DNA of 64,000 bases from Phallusia mammillata (Eukaryota; Chordata; Ascidiacea; Phlebobranchia; Ascidiidae), in contig QLIY01000685.1 of the NCBI GenBank assembly GCA_003260075.1, positions 1 to 64,000 of the forward strand, written 5' to 3'. The notes under the pieces were generated by a model. That model had not been told where the DNA came from. It ran no database searches and saw nothing but the letters and a program-made list of their open reading frames with translations. How positions within the stretch are numbered: the first letter of the stretch is position 1; each line of letters opens with the position of its first letter. Shown in pieces: positions 53,030 to 63,869 of the stretch. The position numbers were made by a program, and so were the translations under genes.

Positions 53030-54220
53030 TCAGCTCTGGTGTGTCCCAATGGTTAAATGATACATAAAGTCATATTTATCGCGACATTCCAACCCACATA
53101 TGTTACACTGATACACATTGGCTACCGAATGACATCCAATATGCAAACCATACATCACATTGTCTGGGAATACAATTTCACAATGTTTGCATGTCAATTT
53201 CTTTGTTTCCATGTTTGAATGGAAAACAGATGAAGCCGTTGAATCTTGAAAACTTGTTATCGTTGGTGTACTGGTGTCTGGCAGACTAAAATTAAGTCCT
53301 TGCTCCTCGAATGAGTTTATCACATCAGGGTTGTTGTTTTCAGACTCAGCAGTTGGTAAAGATAGTTCACCCGATGCATTTTCAAATAGTTCAGTAGGGT
53401 GTTTCCTGATCTTATGCCTTTCCATGTTTACAGTACTGCCGGTTCTGCAAAAAAAAACAATCTTTAACAGAATTTTGTAACACAAACAGTGTGATTAGTG
53501 ATTACCTATAGTCGCAAAGTGTACATTTATGGTGTTCAAATTCTGAGTGTGTCAAAACATGTTGTGTTAGATGATGCTTGAGCTTGTACTTCTTCTTGCA
53601 TATAACACACTCATATGGTCGCTCATCTAACAACAAAATACAAATAGTTTAGGGCAGGGGTGTGCAACCTTTGTTGCTGTGGGGCCAAATATGATTGCCA
53701 AAATTAGATCGCGGGCCCCACCTGTGTATAACACAAGGTGATTTTTCTTTGTTATTTACCAAATATGCATAACTACAAGTTAAATTCGCATTTGATTCTA
53801 GCCACACATGCCAGGTCGCAGAAAAATAGCATCTGACGCATTAATCTTAATTGCTCAAAAATATATAATAGTTGGACATAGTCGTTTGTCAGGACATTCG
53901 AGATCCAAGGGTCTCTGCAGGCCGCACAACCTTTAATAAAGGGCCGCAGGTTGCACACCCCTAGTTTAGGGCATACATATATTTGTACCATATACTACCT
54001 TTCAGTACTGACCTGTGTGTTTCTTCAAATGAATCCTCATGCCACCTCTTCTTGATGTTTTATAGCTACAATGTGGGCAAAAGTGTGTTATAGGTTTCTT
54101 ACGAAATGAGTTAAGCAGAGTTGATCTATATTGAATCTTTTGCAGTGTTGGTTGCTGGGATTGAGTTATTGGAATAAATTCCACTTCATCTTGATCAGTA
54201 TCCACAGCAGCATCCATCAT
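53030..54220 (-). CDS. Ikaros-like zinc-finger protein, gene 2
   Basis: Exons 54220-54013, 53626-53506 and 53444-53030 give 247 residues. Fingers: FCPHCSYKTSRRGGMRIH, YECVICKKKYKLKHHLTQH, HKCTLCDYRTGSTVNMERH, then a short acidic and Ser/Thr-rich linker and the C-terminal pair CKHCEIVFPDNVMYGLHIGC and YQCNICGLECRDKYDFMYH. Same 3+2 order and same intron phases as gene 1, but with a far shorter middle. A hAT MITE lies in its first intron. Possibly a shorter dimer partner of gene 1; that is inference. Confidence 0.87.
53655..53963. mobile_element. hAT-type MITE (CAGGGGTGTGCAACC family)
   Basis: Left end CAGGGGTGTGCAACCTTTG, right end CAGGTTGCACACCCCTA. GTTTAGGG is exact on both sides (53647-53654, 53964-53971). 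In the first intron of Ikaros-like gene 2. Confidence 0.93.
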
Positions 54221-55197
54221 GAAGCAAGTTAATCAAAAAAGTTCAAGTTGATTAATCACAACTGGTGCACTTTTCCAGAAGTTGTGATCACGAAAATTTT
54301 GTGCTCATCTATAATGGATTGTAGAGAAAATCAAACATGCTGGCTCAACACAATTTCTTATACAACAGGTGCTCACAATATAACTGCTCACACAATTGTT
54401 TTCAAAACTTTTTATACCTTAAAACTAACTTTCAAACATCAACTAAACAAAACTTTACTTTTCGCAATCTAAGTTCGCACGGCTCACATGTTGTTTACTT
54501 TTCCAAAATACGTGCTTTGACTGTGAAACACAATGACTGCAAACGTGATATAGCAAGTAACTCTTTCTTCTGTTGGGAAACTCTGGTTGTGATTGTGAAT
54601 GACACCATGCACAAAATAGCGCTACGCGAACGATATAAAACATGCTGCTTTTGTGCGTTCTGCCTAAATGAAAACTACCTTTTCTGCTGGCTTTGGTGCG
54701 TGTATGTTTTATTGGTATGCTTGTTCTGGCGAATGTGTGCTGACTTTTGTGCTTAACATGCTGTGGGGCGTGTCATACAGCTTTATGTGTCAAGCACGGA
54801 ATGTGCGCATGTGAGGCGTTCTTTTTTTGTGTGTTCTCACGTAGGCTCGTGTGCTCCCAGTTTGATACGCGTGTTATGACTTCAGTGCGTGCAAGTTGTG
54901 TGTGTGTGTTTATTCTCTATTTGGGTAGCCAGGAAAGTCATTTGTTCAAAGCAACTGATACGAACTGTGTTTGCACTTTGAACATAGCGATGTAATTGCA
55001 CATTTTTGTTGTATATATTGGCATGAATATAATACACATTTAATGCTTTTTTGGGTTTGTTTCTTTAACAAAAGTTCCTTTGGTGTGGCCCTCTTGAGGG
55101 CTGACAGGAAACATGCATTCACAGGTGGAGGTTTTCCCTATCTTTTCCCATTTTTTTTTATCAAAACACAGAATTTCTGTACTGAAAGTGAAAGTCA
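54221..55197. other. 5' flank of Ikaros-like gene 2
   Basis: No gene seen; the open frames here match non-coding landmarks of the other duplicate unit and are interrupted there. It should contain the promoter of gene 2. Confidence 0.4.
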
Positions 55198-55745
55198 CTA
55201 ATTATGGGTCCCCTTCCCTGAAGGAAAAAAATATATAGACAAAAACAATATTGTTTTTGTCTATATATATATTTTTTTTCGTCTAACGCGGATTTGTTCC
55301 CACGTTTTGGTCAACAAAGAATGGTTCAAACTTTTTCAAATTTACACACATTATAGATATTGGTCTAAAGATGGTCCATGTGAATTTTGACCCCGTTTGA
55401 TCCCTCGGTTCACCCACAGCNNCCGTCTAACGCGGATTTGTTCCCACGTTTTGGTCAAGAAAGAATGGTTCAAACTTTTTCAAATTTACACACATTATAG
55501 ATATCGGTCTAAAGATGGTCCATGTGGATTTTGACCCCATTTGATCCCTCTGTTTACCCACAGCCCCTTAAAACGTGAAATTTTTAATGCGGATTTGTTC
55601 CCATGTTTTGGTCAACAAAAAATGGTTCAAACTTTTTCAAATTTACACACATTATAGATATTGGTCTAAAGATGGTCCATGTGAATTTTGACCCCATTCG
55701 ATCCCTCGGTTCACCCACAGCCCCCAAAACGTGAAATTTTTAAAA
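55198..55745 (+). mobile_element. Helentron-like fragment with tandem units
   Basis: It starts TAATTATGGGTCCCCTTCCC. The body is about three tandem units of about 150 bp beginning CGGATTTGTTCCCACGTTTT, the same unit as in copy 3 (33600). Two N occur at 55421-55422. I did not find the 3' stem-loop or CTAG end. Confidence 0.6.
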
Positions 55746-56299
55746 CGGCTACACTTGCTATAGCAGATGATTCTGGAGTTTCATACTTTTTTGATTGGTA
55801 CAATGCAGCGTATTTTAAAGTATTTGTAACTTGAAATTGTATATATTCATTTTCAACCCTTTACCCCCAAATATTTGTTTGTTCTTTCACATGTTAATGA
55901 GGTCAGAAATACAAGACTTATTTATAAATATTATTTTCAATGTTTAAATGAAATACTGTACTAAAATAATTGCATGAAAATATATTAAAAACTATGCTTT
56001 ATTATCAACTTATGAAAGCTAATTTTATAAAACAACATTAAACAAAACATTGTAAATTTAGAATAGATTGATAAAAACCAGTGATTTGAAATACTGGCTG
56101 GCAACAAAATGATTTCTGTTTGGTAAGAGAAACAAACACATATGGTAAGGCAATCTGATAGAATTTCGAAACCATTTGTGCTTTTTTGACAGATGCAGAA
56201 ACTTCTGTTGCCTTTGGAATGCAATAAAACTGAAGAGTTCTACAGTACCACAACTTTTTGACCAGATAATGGTGAACAAATCGTTATTACAATGCAGTA

Positions 56300-57374
56300 T
56301 CAGCTCTGGTGTGTCCCAATGGTTAAATGATACATAAAATCATATTTATCACGACATTCCAACCCACATATGTTACACTGATACACATTGGCCACTGAAT
56401 GACATCCAATATGCAAACCATACATTACATTGTCTGGAAAAACAATTTCACAATGCTTACATGTCAATGTCTTTCTTTCCATGTTTGAATGGAAAACAGA
56501 TGAAGCCGTAGAATCTTGAAACCTTGTTATTGTTGGTGTACTGGTGTCTGGCACACTAAAATTTAGTCCTTGCTCCTCAAATGTGTTTATCCCTTCAAGG
56601 TTGTTGTTTTCAGACTCGGTGGTTGTTAAAGATAGTTTACCTGATCCATTTTCATATAGTTCGGTAAAGTGTTTCCTGACTTTATGCTTTTCCATGTTTA
56701 CACTACTACCAGTTCTGTGGAAAAAAACAATCTTTAACAGAATTTTGTAACACAAACAGTGTGATTAGTGATTACCTATAGTCGCAAAGTGTACATTTAT
56801 GGTGTTCAAATTCTGAGTGTGACAAAACATGTTGTGTTAGATGATGCTTGAGCTTGAATTTCTTCTTGCATATAACACACTCGTATGGGCGCTCATCTAA
56901 CAACAAAATACAAATAGTTTAGAACAGTGGTTCCCAACTTTTTTATTGTCTGAGCCAAATGGTAGTTTTGTAGGTGTGGAGGGAGCCGCAAAAAAAACAA
57001 AACCTTGAGAAAATCACTAAAGATTATTAACTTGAAAGCTAAAATAGCAATCTATGGTGGTTTTATGAGGTTTTGTGGCAGCCACAAGATAAGCAGTTGG
57101 GAGCCGCATGCAGCCCTGAGAGCCGTGTTTGAGAATCACTGGTTTAGAGCATATCTTTATTTGTACCAAAAACTACCTTTCAGTACTGACCGGAGTGTTT
57201 CGTCAAATGAAGCGCCAAGTGGCCTCTTCTTGTTGTTTTGTAGCTACAATGTGGACAAAACTCTGTTTTAGGTTTCTTTCGAAATGAGTTAAGCAGAGTT
57301 AAAGCATCTGATCCAAACTGGATCTTTTGAATTGTTGGAACAGATTCCACTCCAATTTGATCAGCATCCATCAT
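56300..57374 (-). CDS. Ikaros-like zinc-finger protein, gene 3
   Basis: Exons 57374-57191, 56896-56776 and 56714-56300 give 239 residues. Fingers begin FCPHCSYKTTRRGHLALH and end with CKHCEIVFPDNVMYGLHIGC and YQCNICGLECRDKYDFMYH, with the same splice phases as gene 2. The N-terminus before the first finger is 8 residues shorter than in gene 2 and the linker differs at many sites, while the fingers are nearly unchanged. This looks like a recent tandem duplicate under purifying selection on the fingers. Confidence 0.87.
56925..57141. mobile_element. hAT-type MITE (CAGTGGTTCCCAAC family)
   Basis: Left end CAGTGGTTCCCAACTTTTT, right end GTTTGAGAATCACTG. Flanks GTTTAGAA and GTTTAGAG match 7 of 8. 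It sits in the first intron of Ikaros-like gene 3, at the same base as the unrelated MITE of gene 2. Confidence 0.9.
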
Positions 57375-58017
57375 GAAGCAAGTTAATTAAAAAAGTTCTT
57401 TTATCACAATGGTTGCACTGTTTTACACAAATTGTAATCAAGAAAAAGTTTACAGACCTGTAAATGCTTATTGTACAGAAAAATAAACATGCTGGTTTAA
57501 CACAATTTCTCATACAACAGGTTCTCACATGACTGTTTTCAAAACCATTTTTTTCATTTTTAATCATAAACTCAAGAGCACATACACCTTAAAAGCAAAC
57601 ATGGAAACTAAAACTTAACCGACGTAGAAAAAACAAAACCTAGCCTTTTGCAATCTTAAGTTCATGGCTCACTTAATAACTTTGACTTTAGGTTGAACAC
57701 ATCTGGTTACAACGTAAAATACCCTATTCACACGGTGCATCTAAAATATACAGGATCGCTTGGATCACTTGGATCGCTTGGTGCACCTTTATATCGCTTG
57801 GTGCACCTTGATACCGCTTGGTGCACCTTTATATCACTTGGTGCACCTTTATAGTTTATATAGCTTGGTGCGCCTTCACATCGCTTGGTGCACCATTATA
57901 TCGCTTGGTGCGCCTTCACATCGCTTGGTGCACCTTTATATCGTTTGGTGCACCTTTATGGCTTGGTGCACGTTTATACGACTAGGTGCACCTTTATATC
58001 ACTTGGTGCACGTTTAA

Positions 58018-58792
58018 ATTGGGTCCCATTTTCGTCACTTTTACGACTTTTAAGCATTTGGATCAAGCGTTCTTTGACTTTTTTGGAAATTTAAGTGTGT
58101 TTTTAGATGATGATTTTGACAACCTAATTTTGGATTCGGACGACGAGAAAGCCATGCATAAAGCAGCAACTTGTGCCTTTACGGGCTGTAATCATGTTCT
58201 ATGCAATGAACATCTAAAGGATGACGTGACGCGATTCTTTCGCGATAAAGTGGGCGCTGAAGAAAAACGTCGCAACAGTTTGTTACAAATGTACGGCGAC
58301 CTAATCAAATCCACCACTGAGGATGAATTTGACGTTAAATGTGCAGAAATTCTCGAAACATGCAATGATCAACCTTTGGCCAGGCCATATTTAGTAAGAT
58401 GTTTAGAAACAGCAAAAGAATCGCAATGGAGAAAAATACCACTAATTGGAAATTTTGGACAAACAACAACAGCGAATCCCTTAATCATGTCCTCAAATGC
58501 AAATCAGGCTGGAAACAACAAAAGATCCCCAAACTCATCGATCAGATCTATGGCGTGGTGAAAGTTCAGTATAAAGAAATAACAAAAGCGATGGTTAACC
58601 TTGGACCCTTTCATCTGGCGCCAGGTTATGAGCATTTTGCTATACCGATCAATGAATGGTCTAACAAGTCCGATTCGGAGAAGCTTCAATATTTGCTTAA
58701 TTTTTCAAAATTTAGACTGAATAAAACAAAACAAACACCCCAAAAACACCAATCGTCCACTGATAATTCCCTTCTTACACGTCTGCCCTCGG
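58018..58792 (+). pseudogene. MULE-type transposase fragment, frameshifted
   Basis: The first frame contains LILDSDDEKAMHKAATCAF followed by CNHVLCNEHLKDDVTRFFRD, which fits the second catalytic aspartate and following helix of MULE transposases. The reading then moves to another frame near 58440-58470, where TNNNSESLNHVLKCKSGW is a usual late motif. The start is not defined and the end is lost in the N gap. Family assignment rests on these motifs only. Confidence 0.65.
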
Positions 58793-59278
58793 NNNNNNNN
58801 NNNNNNNNNNNNNNNNNNNNNNNNNNNNNNNNNNNNNNNNNNNNNNNNNNNNNNNNNNNNNNNNNNNNNNNNNNNNNNNNNNNNNNNNNNNNNNNNNNNN
58901 NNNNNNNNNNNNNNNNNNNNNNNNNNNNNNNNNNNNNNNNNNNNNNNNNNNNNNNNNNNNNNNNNNNNNNNNNNNNNNNNNNNNNNNNNNNNNNNNNNNN
59001 NNNNNNNNNNNNNNNNNNNNNNNNNNNNNNNNNNNNNNNNNNNNNNNNNNNNNNNNNNNNNNNNNNNNNNNNNNNNNNNNNNNNNNNNNNNNNNNNNNNN
59101 NNNNNNNNNNNNNNNNNNNNNNNNNNNNNNNNNNNNNNNNNNNNNNNNNNNNNNNNNNNNNNNNNNNNNNNNNNNNNNNNNNNNNNNNNNNNNNNNNNNN
59201 NNNNNNNNNNNNNNNNNNNNNNNNNNNNNNNNNNNNNNNNNNNNNNNNNNNNNNNNNNNNNNNNNNNNNNNNNNNNNN
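58793..59278. other. Assembly gap (486 N)
   Basis: A run of N inside the MULE-like element; its real length may differ. Confidence 0.99.
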
Positions 59279-59374
59279 GATCCAAGTGATCCAAGTGATC
59301 CAAGTGATCCAAGTGATCCAAGTGATCCAAGTGAACCATATGATCCTGTATATTTTAGATGCACCCTATTCACA

Positions 59375-60267
59375 TAATGGACGGTGCTTGAACGAGACAA
59401 AACACGCTGTTGTTACTTTTGTGCTTTTAGCTGACTTGATGCCTGTGTTTTTTATTTGCATGCTTGTTTTGGCGAATGTGTACTTTGTAATACAAATGTA
59501 TGCCTTGGGGCGTGTTATACAGCTTTCCTGTGACGAGCACGGCATGTGCGCATGTTGGCGTTCCTTTTTGGTGTGTGTTCTCACCTGGGCTTGTGCAAAG
59601 TCTATGATATAAAACACACATAGACGCCCTCCCAGTTTGATCATAGATAACTTATTTTGATTACCGTGTTATTATTTCACACTTCAGTGCGTGCAAGTTG
59701 TGTGTGCGTTTATTTTCAATTTAGGTGCAAGGAAAGTCAGTTGTTCAAACCAACCAATACGAACTGTGTTTGCACTTTGAACATAGGATTAGGGATGTAA
59801 TTGCAGATTTGTGTTGTATTTATAGGCACCAATATTACACAGATTTGAGGGTTATTTTTATTTTTGTTACTGAAACAAAAGTTCCCTATCGTGTGGTCTT
59901 TTTAAATCTAGCAAGGACCATGCACTCACAGGTAAAGGTTTTCCCTATTCTGTGGTGCATAAACTCGACTGAATAAAAAGTTAACATTTTTCATCAAAAA
60001 CCAGCATCTGAAAGTGAATGTCTTTTCAAATCATTAGATGAAAATATTGTACTAAAATAATGTCATAGAACCGCGTAGGAAATAGGCAATACTTACAAAA
60101 TAATTGCTTTCACGAATCACGACATAGGCTATAACGTATACGTGCTGCTGTATTTTCAATCACCGGTGATTATGGTAACACAAATTTTGCACAATACACA
60201 CATTGACCATAAGAACGAAATTGATCACTTAGGAGACATAATTATTGTCAATTGAAATTGAAAGAAC
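59375..60267. other. Spacer between Ikaros cluster and BHMT-type gene
   Basis: The left part belongs to duplicate unit B (up to about 59990). No gene seen. The right part should include the 3' UTR of the BHMT-type gene. Confidence 0.4.
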
Positions 60268-63200
60268 TTATTTCTTCTGGTACCCAAAACTTTCTGGCAC
60301 GGTACAAGGGCTGTTGAAAGGTCGTCCTGATCCCACTTTGAGATTCATCCAATGTTCACGATTTGCTCTGTAAACATTTGTGTTTTTATAGCGCAAGAAC
60401 AGCTTCGGCTATGCTGGATTACGCGTATTTCGGTAAAGCTCCTTAAACAGTTTGCTTAAAGTCTAAAAAGGTAACATAGCCTGGGACTTGAAACAGGAGT
60501 CTCAAAGCTTAACAACGATTTCCGTTAAAAGCAAGGGCTTGTAATACCTTAAAGTTGGGAAAGAAACCATAGCCTACTTTCGACCGTGAGTTTTTACTTA
60601 GTTGATGCCGTTTCTTGATATTTAACATTAACGTGGTCCTTACTTTACTCTCGACGGCTTCCAACCGCTTTCTCCCAGATAACTGAAAACCGGAGGGGAA
60701 ATTGTACTCACAGGAGGAGTTCTTCCCCTTTCCTGTTGTAGCTGCAATAAGCAATATCAAATAACTTAATAGTAAAGATGAAAAGTTGGGCCCGGGAATC
60801 TCCACGAAGAACAAAATACAAAATGGAAAAATTTTGAAGCAAAATGTCAGATTGGTAGTATTGGCTGTCCCACATAGCTTCAATTCAGTCGTTTCCATAA
60901 AAAGTTAGGTGGATTTGCAAACACCGGATCTCCTACCATAGGTATGTTAATTTCCGTTAGGTGGCGTAATGTAACACAGACTTTTGCGATTGCTGACTGC
61001 ACAATTGTCATTTTAAACGCCAATACTCCGTTGCGCCACCTACCGTAAATTAGCAAACCTATAGTGTCAGTTCCTGTGTTAATAGCTCTACTAAAAAGTT
61101 AACCCTGAAAAGGATCGGGCTTTTCCACAACAATGGCATATAATTAAATATCCTTTAACGAAATTGTAATTTTAAAGCTGTGTCACCTAACCTGTAGTTT
61201 TATCTGTCTTTGAAAAATAAATTGTGTAAAATCTCCATTTACCTCTTGTGCAAACGCCCTGATGTGATGCGATTCGCAGCCGCAACAACCCCCAATGTAG
61301 TTGACACCAATTTCATATGCAGACCTGGCGAAGGCGTGAGCTTCAAACCTGGTCATCACACGAGCATCAAGACCTATAGAAAATATCATTTTTGTGATTT
61401 ATCAAACCATCCATGCAAACATTTTGAAAATATCGTCTGGTACGTTTTAAAACCAAAATGTTTAATGACTTTTTGTGTGGCATCGCCAGACAAACATGCA
61501 AACATTTTCAAAAGATTGACGGGTAAGTTTTAAAACCAAATGTTTCATGAGTTTTTGTGTGGCATCGCCAGACATTGGCGTACCCAAAATTTTGTTGTGT
61601 ATTGAGATACTTTCATTCCGTGGGGGGGGGGTACATGCAAACATTTTCAAAAGATTGACGGGTAAGTTTTAAAACCAAAATGTTTCATGAGTTTTTGTGT
61701 GGCATGACAAAGGGTATTGGCGTACCCAAAATTTTGTTGTGTATTGAGATACTTTCATTCCGTGTGGTTTCGTGTCTTATCATGAATATACTATCAAACA
61801 ACTATACATAAACTGCCAAAAATGACCTTTGTCATTGTCACCGAGTTGTGGGTTGAAGTCAAAATATAGCCTATTTATGTTCATGCAGACATAAAATAAG
61901 TCAATAAAGCTAAACACGCGCAAAAATTCAAAAAAAGACGCCTAGCGTTAGCAAAACATGGTATTGGGCAAAAACTATTTGGCTTCGGCTGCCTACGCCA
62001 GAGTAGTCTACTGGCTTGCAGCAAATACACAGATCAGAAATTGCAAACCAAAGTTTCACAACACCAAATATAAAAATTTGTGCATATAACACGAAAGGTA
62101 AAAGTGTTTGCAGATAGCACCAAAGGAAGTTTTTGTACCTAATGGAGCTTCCGGAAGTGCGTGGACTCCTTTGATGTTGTTTTCTGCCTCCGGACACATC
62201 CAGGCAACAGGCTGGCACATAAGATAAGGAGAAAGTCCTTCAGCGTCGAGTGCTTTCTTGATACGTTTCATCGATTTCAAACTGGTGTTGATGTCGAAAT
62301 AGCAGTTCAACCCTTGCAATACAAAACGGTGTAAGTGCAAAGTAAGAAAATGGGATATTTTCCAAATCCAAGATTCTTTTTATTACGTTTGGCGATTTTT
62401 GCTGCCTGGCCACATCAAAACCGTTTCTAAACTTTTTCAATTTGCTAAGATTATATTTGCAATTCAGGCAAACATGACCCATCACATAAATATAGCGAGA
62501 GGACTTTACCTTTAGGCTTCAGGAACCGTCTTTTTAAAATTTATTTAAAACATCGAGTTAACTTTATACGCCTAGAGTCAGATCATTATTAAGCCCATAC
62601 TAGTTAGCAGGCCTAAACCCGACACTATAAGCCCGAATATTTTTTAACCAAAGCCCGAGGGCGTGAAAGTTTTGTGGAACAAATGATGCTGAGTGTAAAG
62701 TCAGGCCCAAACGAGTCACTTTTATTTGCACTTAAACCCGAACCCGACCCGCAAAGACGGCCTCAACTCCCATTCTGACTAGCCAGCCTTCTTTCAATAC
62801 CGGCAACCAGTATCCCACCCAGTGGTGGATTCAGCCGGTTCGCACCGGTTTTGTAGAACCGTCTCACGAAATTTTATGAGATCAGCAAACCGTTTAGCAT
62901 GACAAAAATTCGAATCCCACCAATACAAACTTGAATACCATCACTGGTTTTATGAGATCAGCGATCCGGCTGACAAAAGATTTGAATCCCATCACTGATC
63001 CCACTACTGCAAAGTACCAACCATTATTCTACCTATCATATCAGCTCCAGTGTTAGCCATCTTTACGGCACATTCTTCTAACGTCACGCCACTATAATCT
63101 CCCATTGATCCGATCTTCATCGAGCAAGCAACTGGCTTCTTCAAGGTCTTCATCACATCTACACACTGCTCCAGTTCTTCCACGTAACCAAAAAACTGAA

Positions 63201-63739
63201 AATTTATCCCGGTTATCCAGTTAATATTTAAAACGACAAAATTCTAAATTTGTAATCGTTCATGTGCTTGGAGTTTTCAGGAACAAGGCTTGGGTCCAAT
63301 CATACTTATTGTCTTATTGCAGTTCATCAATTTTAAACTTATTTTGGGTCAATTTCGATTAGTTTTTTATTTATTTGGTTTGAAAGTCTTCAAAGTTTTA
63401 GCTCTGTCATACATAATTGGTCAAAATGGGACCAGAACCCACATCCATTTGGCCTGACCAGGTACCATGTAATTTTTTTAGGTCAAACAATCCAGAAATC
63501 AAACCACTTCAGTCGCTTAATATTAAATACGTTCAATTTACCTCTCCGAGATAAAAATCAATGTCCGCTTCGTGCTCTTTAAAAGTTTTCGCTTGCGACT
63601 CAAACTCCCTTCGCGCAGCCTCTTCTCCAAGATTTTGTTGGAATGAGATTCCTGGAGAAAATCCGGCACAAACCAGGGCATTCCCCTCATCTGCAACCTC
63701 TCTGGCCATCTTGCAAGCTGCTTCGTTGATTTGTGCTGC
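60268..63739 (-). CDS. Betaine-homocysteine S-methyltransferase-type enzyme, C-terminal part
   Basis: Minus-strand exons 63739-63542, 63195-63033, 62312-62139, 61373-61243, 60741-60644 and 60367-60268 give 288 codons in phase; about 115 N-terminal residues lie beyond the right edge. BHMT moves a methyl group from betaine to homocysteine, making methionine and dimethylglycine, in the cytosol. Signs: REVADEGNALVCAGFSPG, MKIGSMGDY, GLNCYFD and GGCCGCESHHIRAFA. The single Cys of the third and the paired Cys of the fourth are the three zinc ligands of the family. The tail REHWMNLKVGSGRPFN matches the C-terminal extension typical of animal BHMT and absent from simple homocysteine methyltransferases. 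BHMT versus BHMT2-like substrate choice cannot be told. Confidence 0.9.
61495..61761. repeat. Intron duplicate pair joined by 10 G
   Basis: 61495-61621 and 61633-61761 are near-identical (both carry CATGCAAACATTTTCAAAAG), separated by G at 61622-61631. A more diverged copy of the same unit lies just before (61412-61494), so there may be a true short tandem repeat as well. Confidence 0.75.
62600..62790. repeat. Dispersed AGGCCCGA-type repeat, third copy
   Basis: AAGTCAGGCCCAAACGAGTC and CCCGAACCCGACCCG wording is shared with 4690-4905 and 9897-10030. Intronic in the BHMT-type gene. Confidence 0.45.
62820..62997. mobile_element. hAT-like MITE (CAGTGGTGGATTC termini)
   Basis: Left end CAGTGGTGGATTCAGCCGG, right end TTTGAATCCCATCACTG. 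Flanks ATCCCACC and ATCCCACT match 7 of 8. Same family as 41229-41583. Confidence 0.8.
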
Positions 63740-63784
63740 CTGGAGTGCGAAAACGAAAAAGGTTATGATGTGCCATGCGTCCCC

Positions 63785-63808
63785 TTAGTGGTAAGCGAAA
63801 AGATTACA

Positions 63809-63869
<61 letters not shown>

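Larger units (their letters stand above)
52800..55200 (-). repeat. Segmental duplication, unit A
   Basis: Contains the second Ikaros-like gene with its flanks. The same order of sequence recurs at about 55990-59990. Shared non-coding landmarks include GGTAAGAGAAACAAA (52948 and 56122) and CAGTGCGTGCAAGTTGTGTG (54881 and 59683). The copies differ by TE insertions. Confidence 0.8.
57734..59365 (+). mobile_element. MULE-like DNA transposon with subrepeat TIRs
   Basis: Ends are GGTGCATCTAAAATATACAG and CTGTATATTTTAGATGCACC. Next to the left end lie repeats of CGCTTGGTGCACCTTTATAT, and next to the right end GATCCAAGT repeats. CTATTCACA flanks both sides (57724-57732, 59366-59374), a 9-bp duplication of the size made by MULEs. 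It carries a broken transposase reading (58018-58792) and a 486-bp N gap. Confidence 0.82.
55990..59990 (-). repeat. Segmental duplication, unit B
   Basis: Counterpart of 52800-55200 carrying Ikaros-like gene 3; longer because a MULE-like element inserted at 57734-59365. Coding exons of the two units have equal lengths for exons 2 and 3 and differ by scattered substitutions. Confidence 0.8.
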
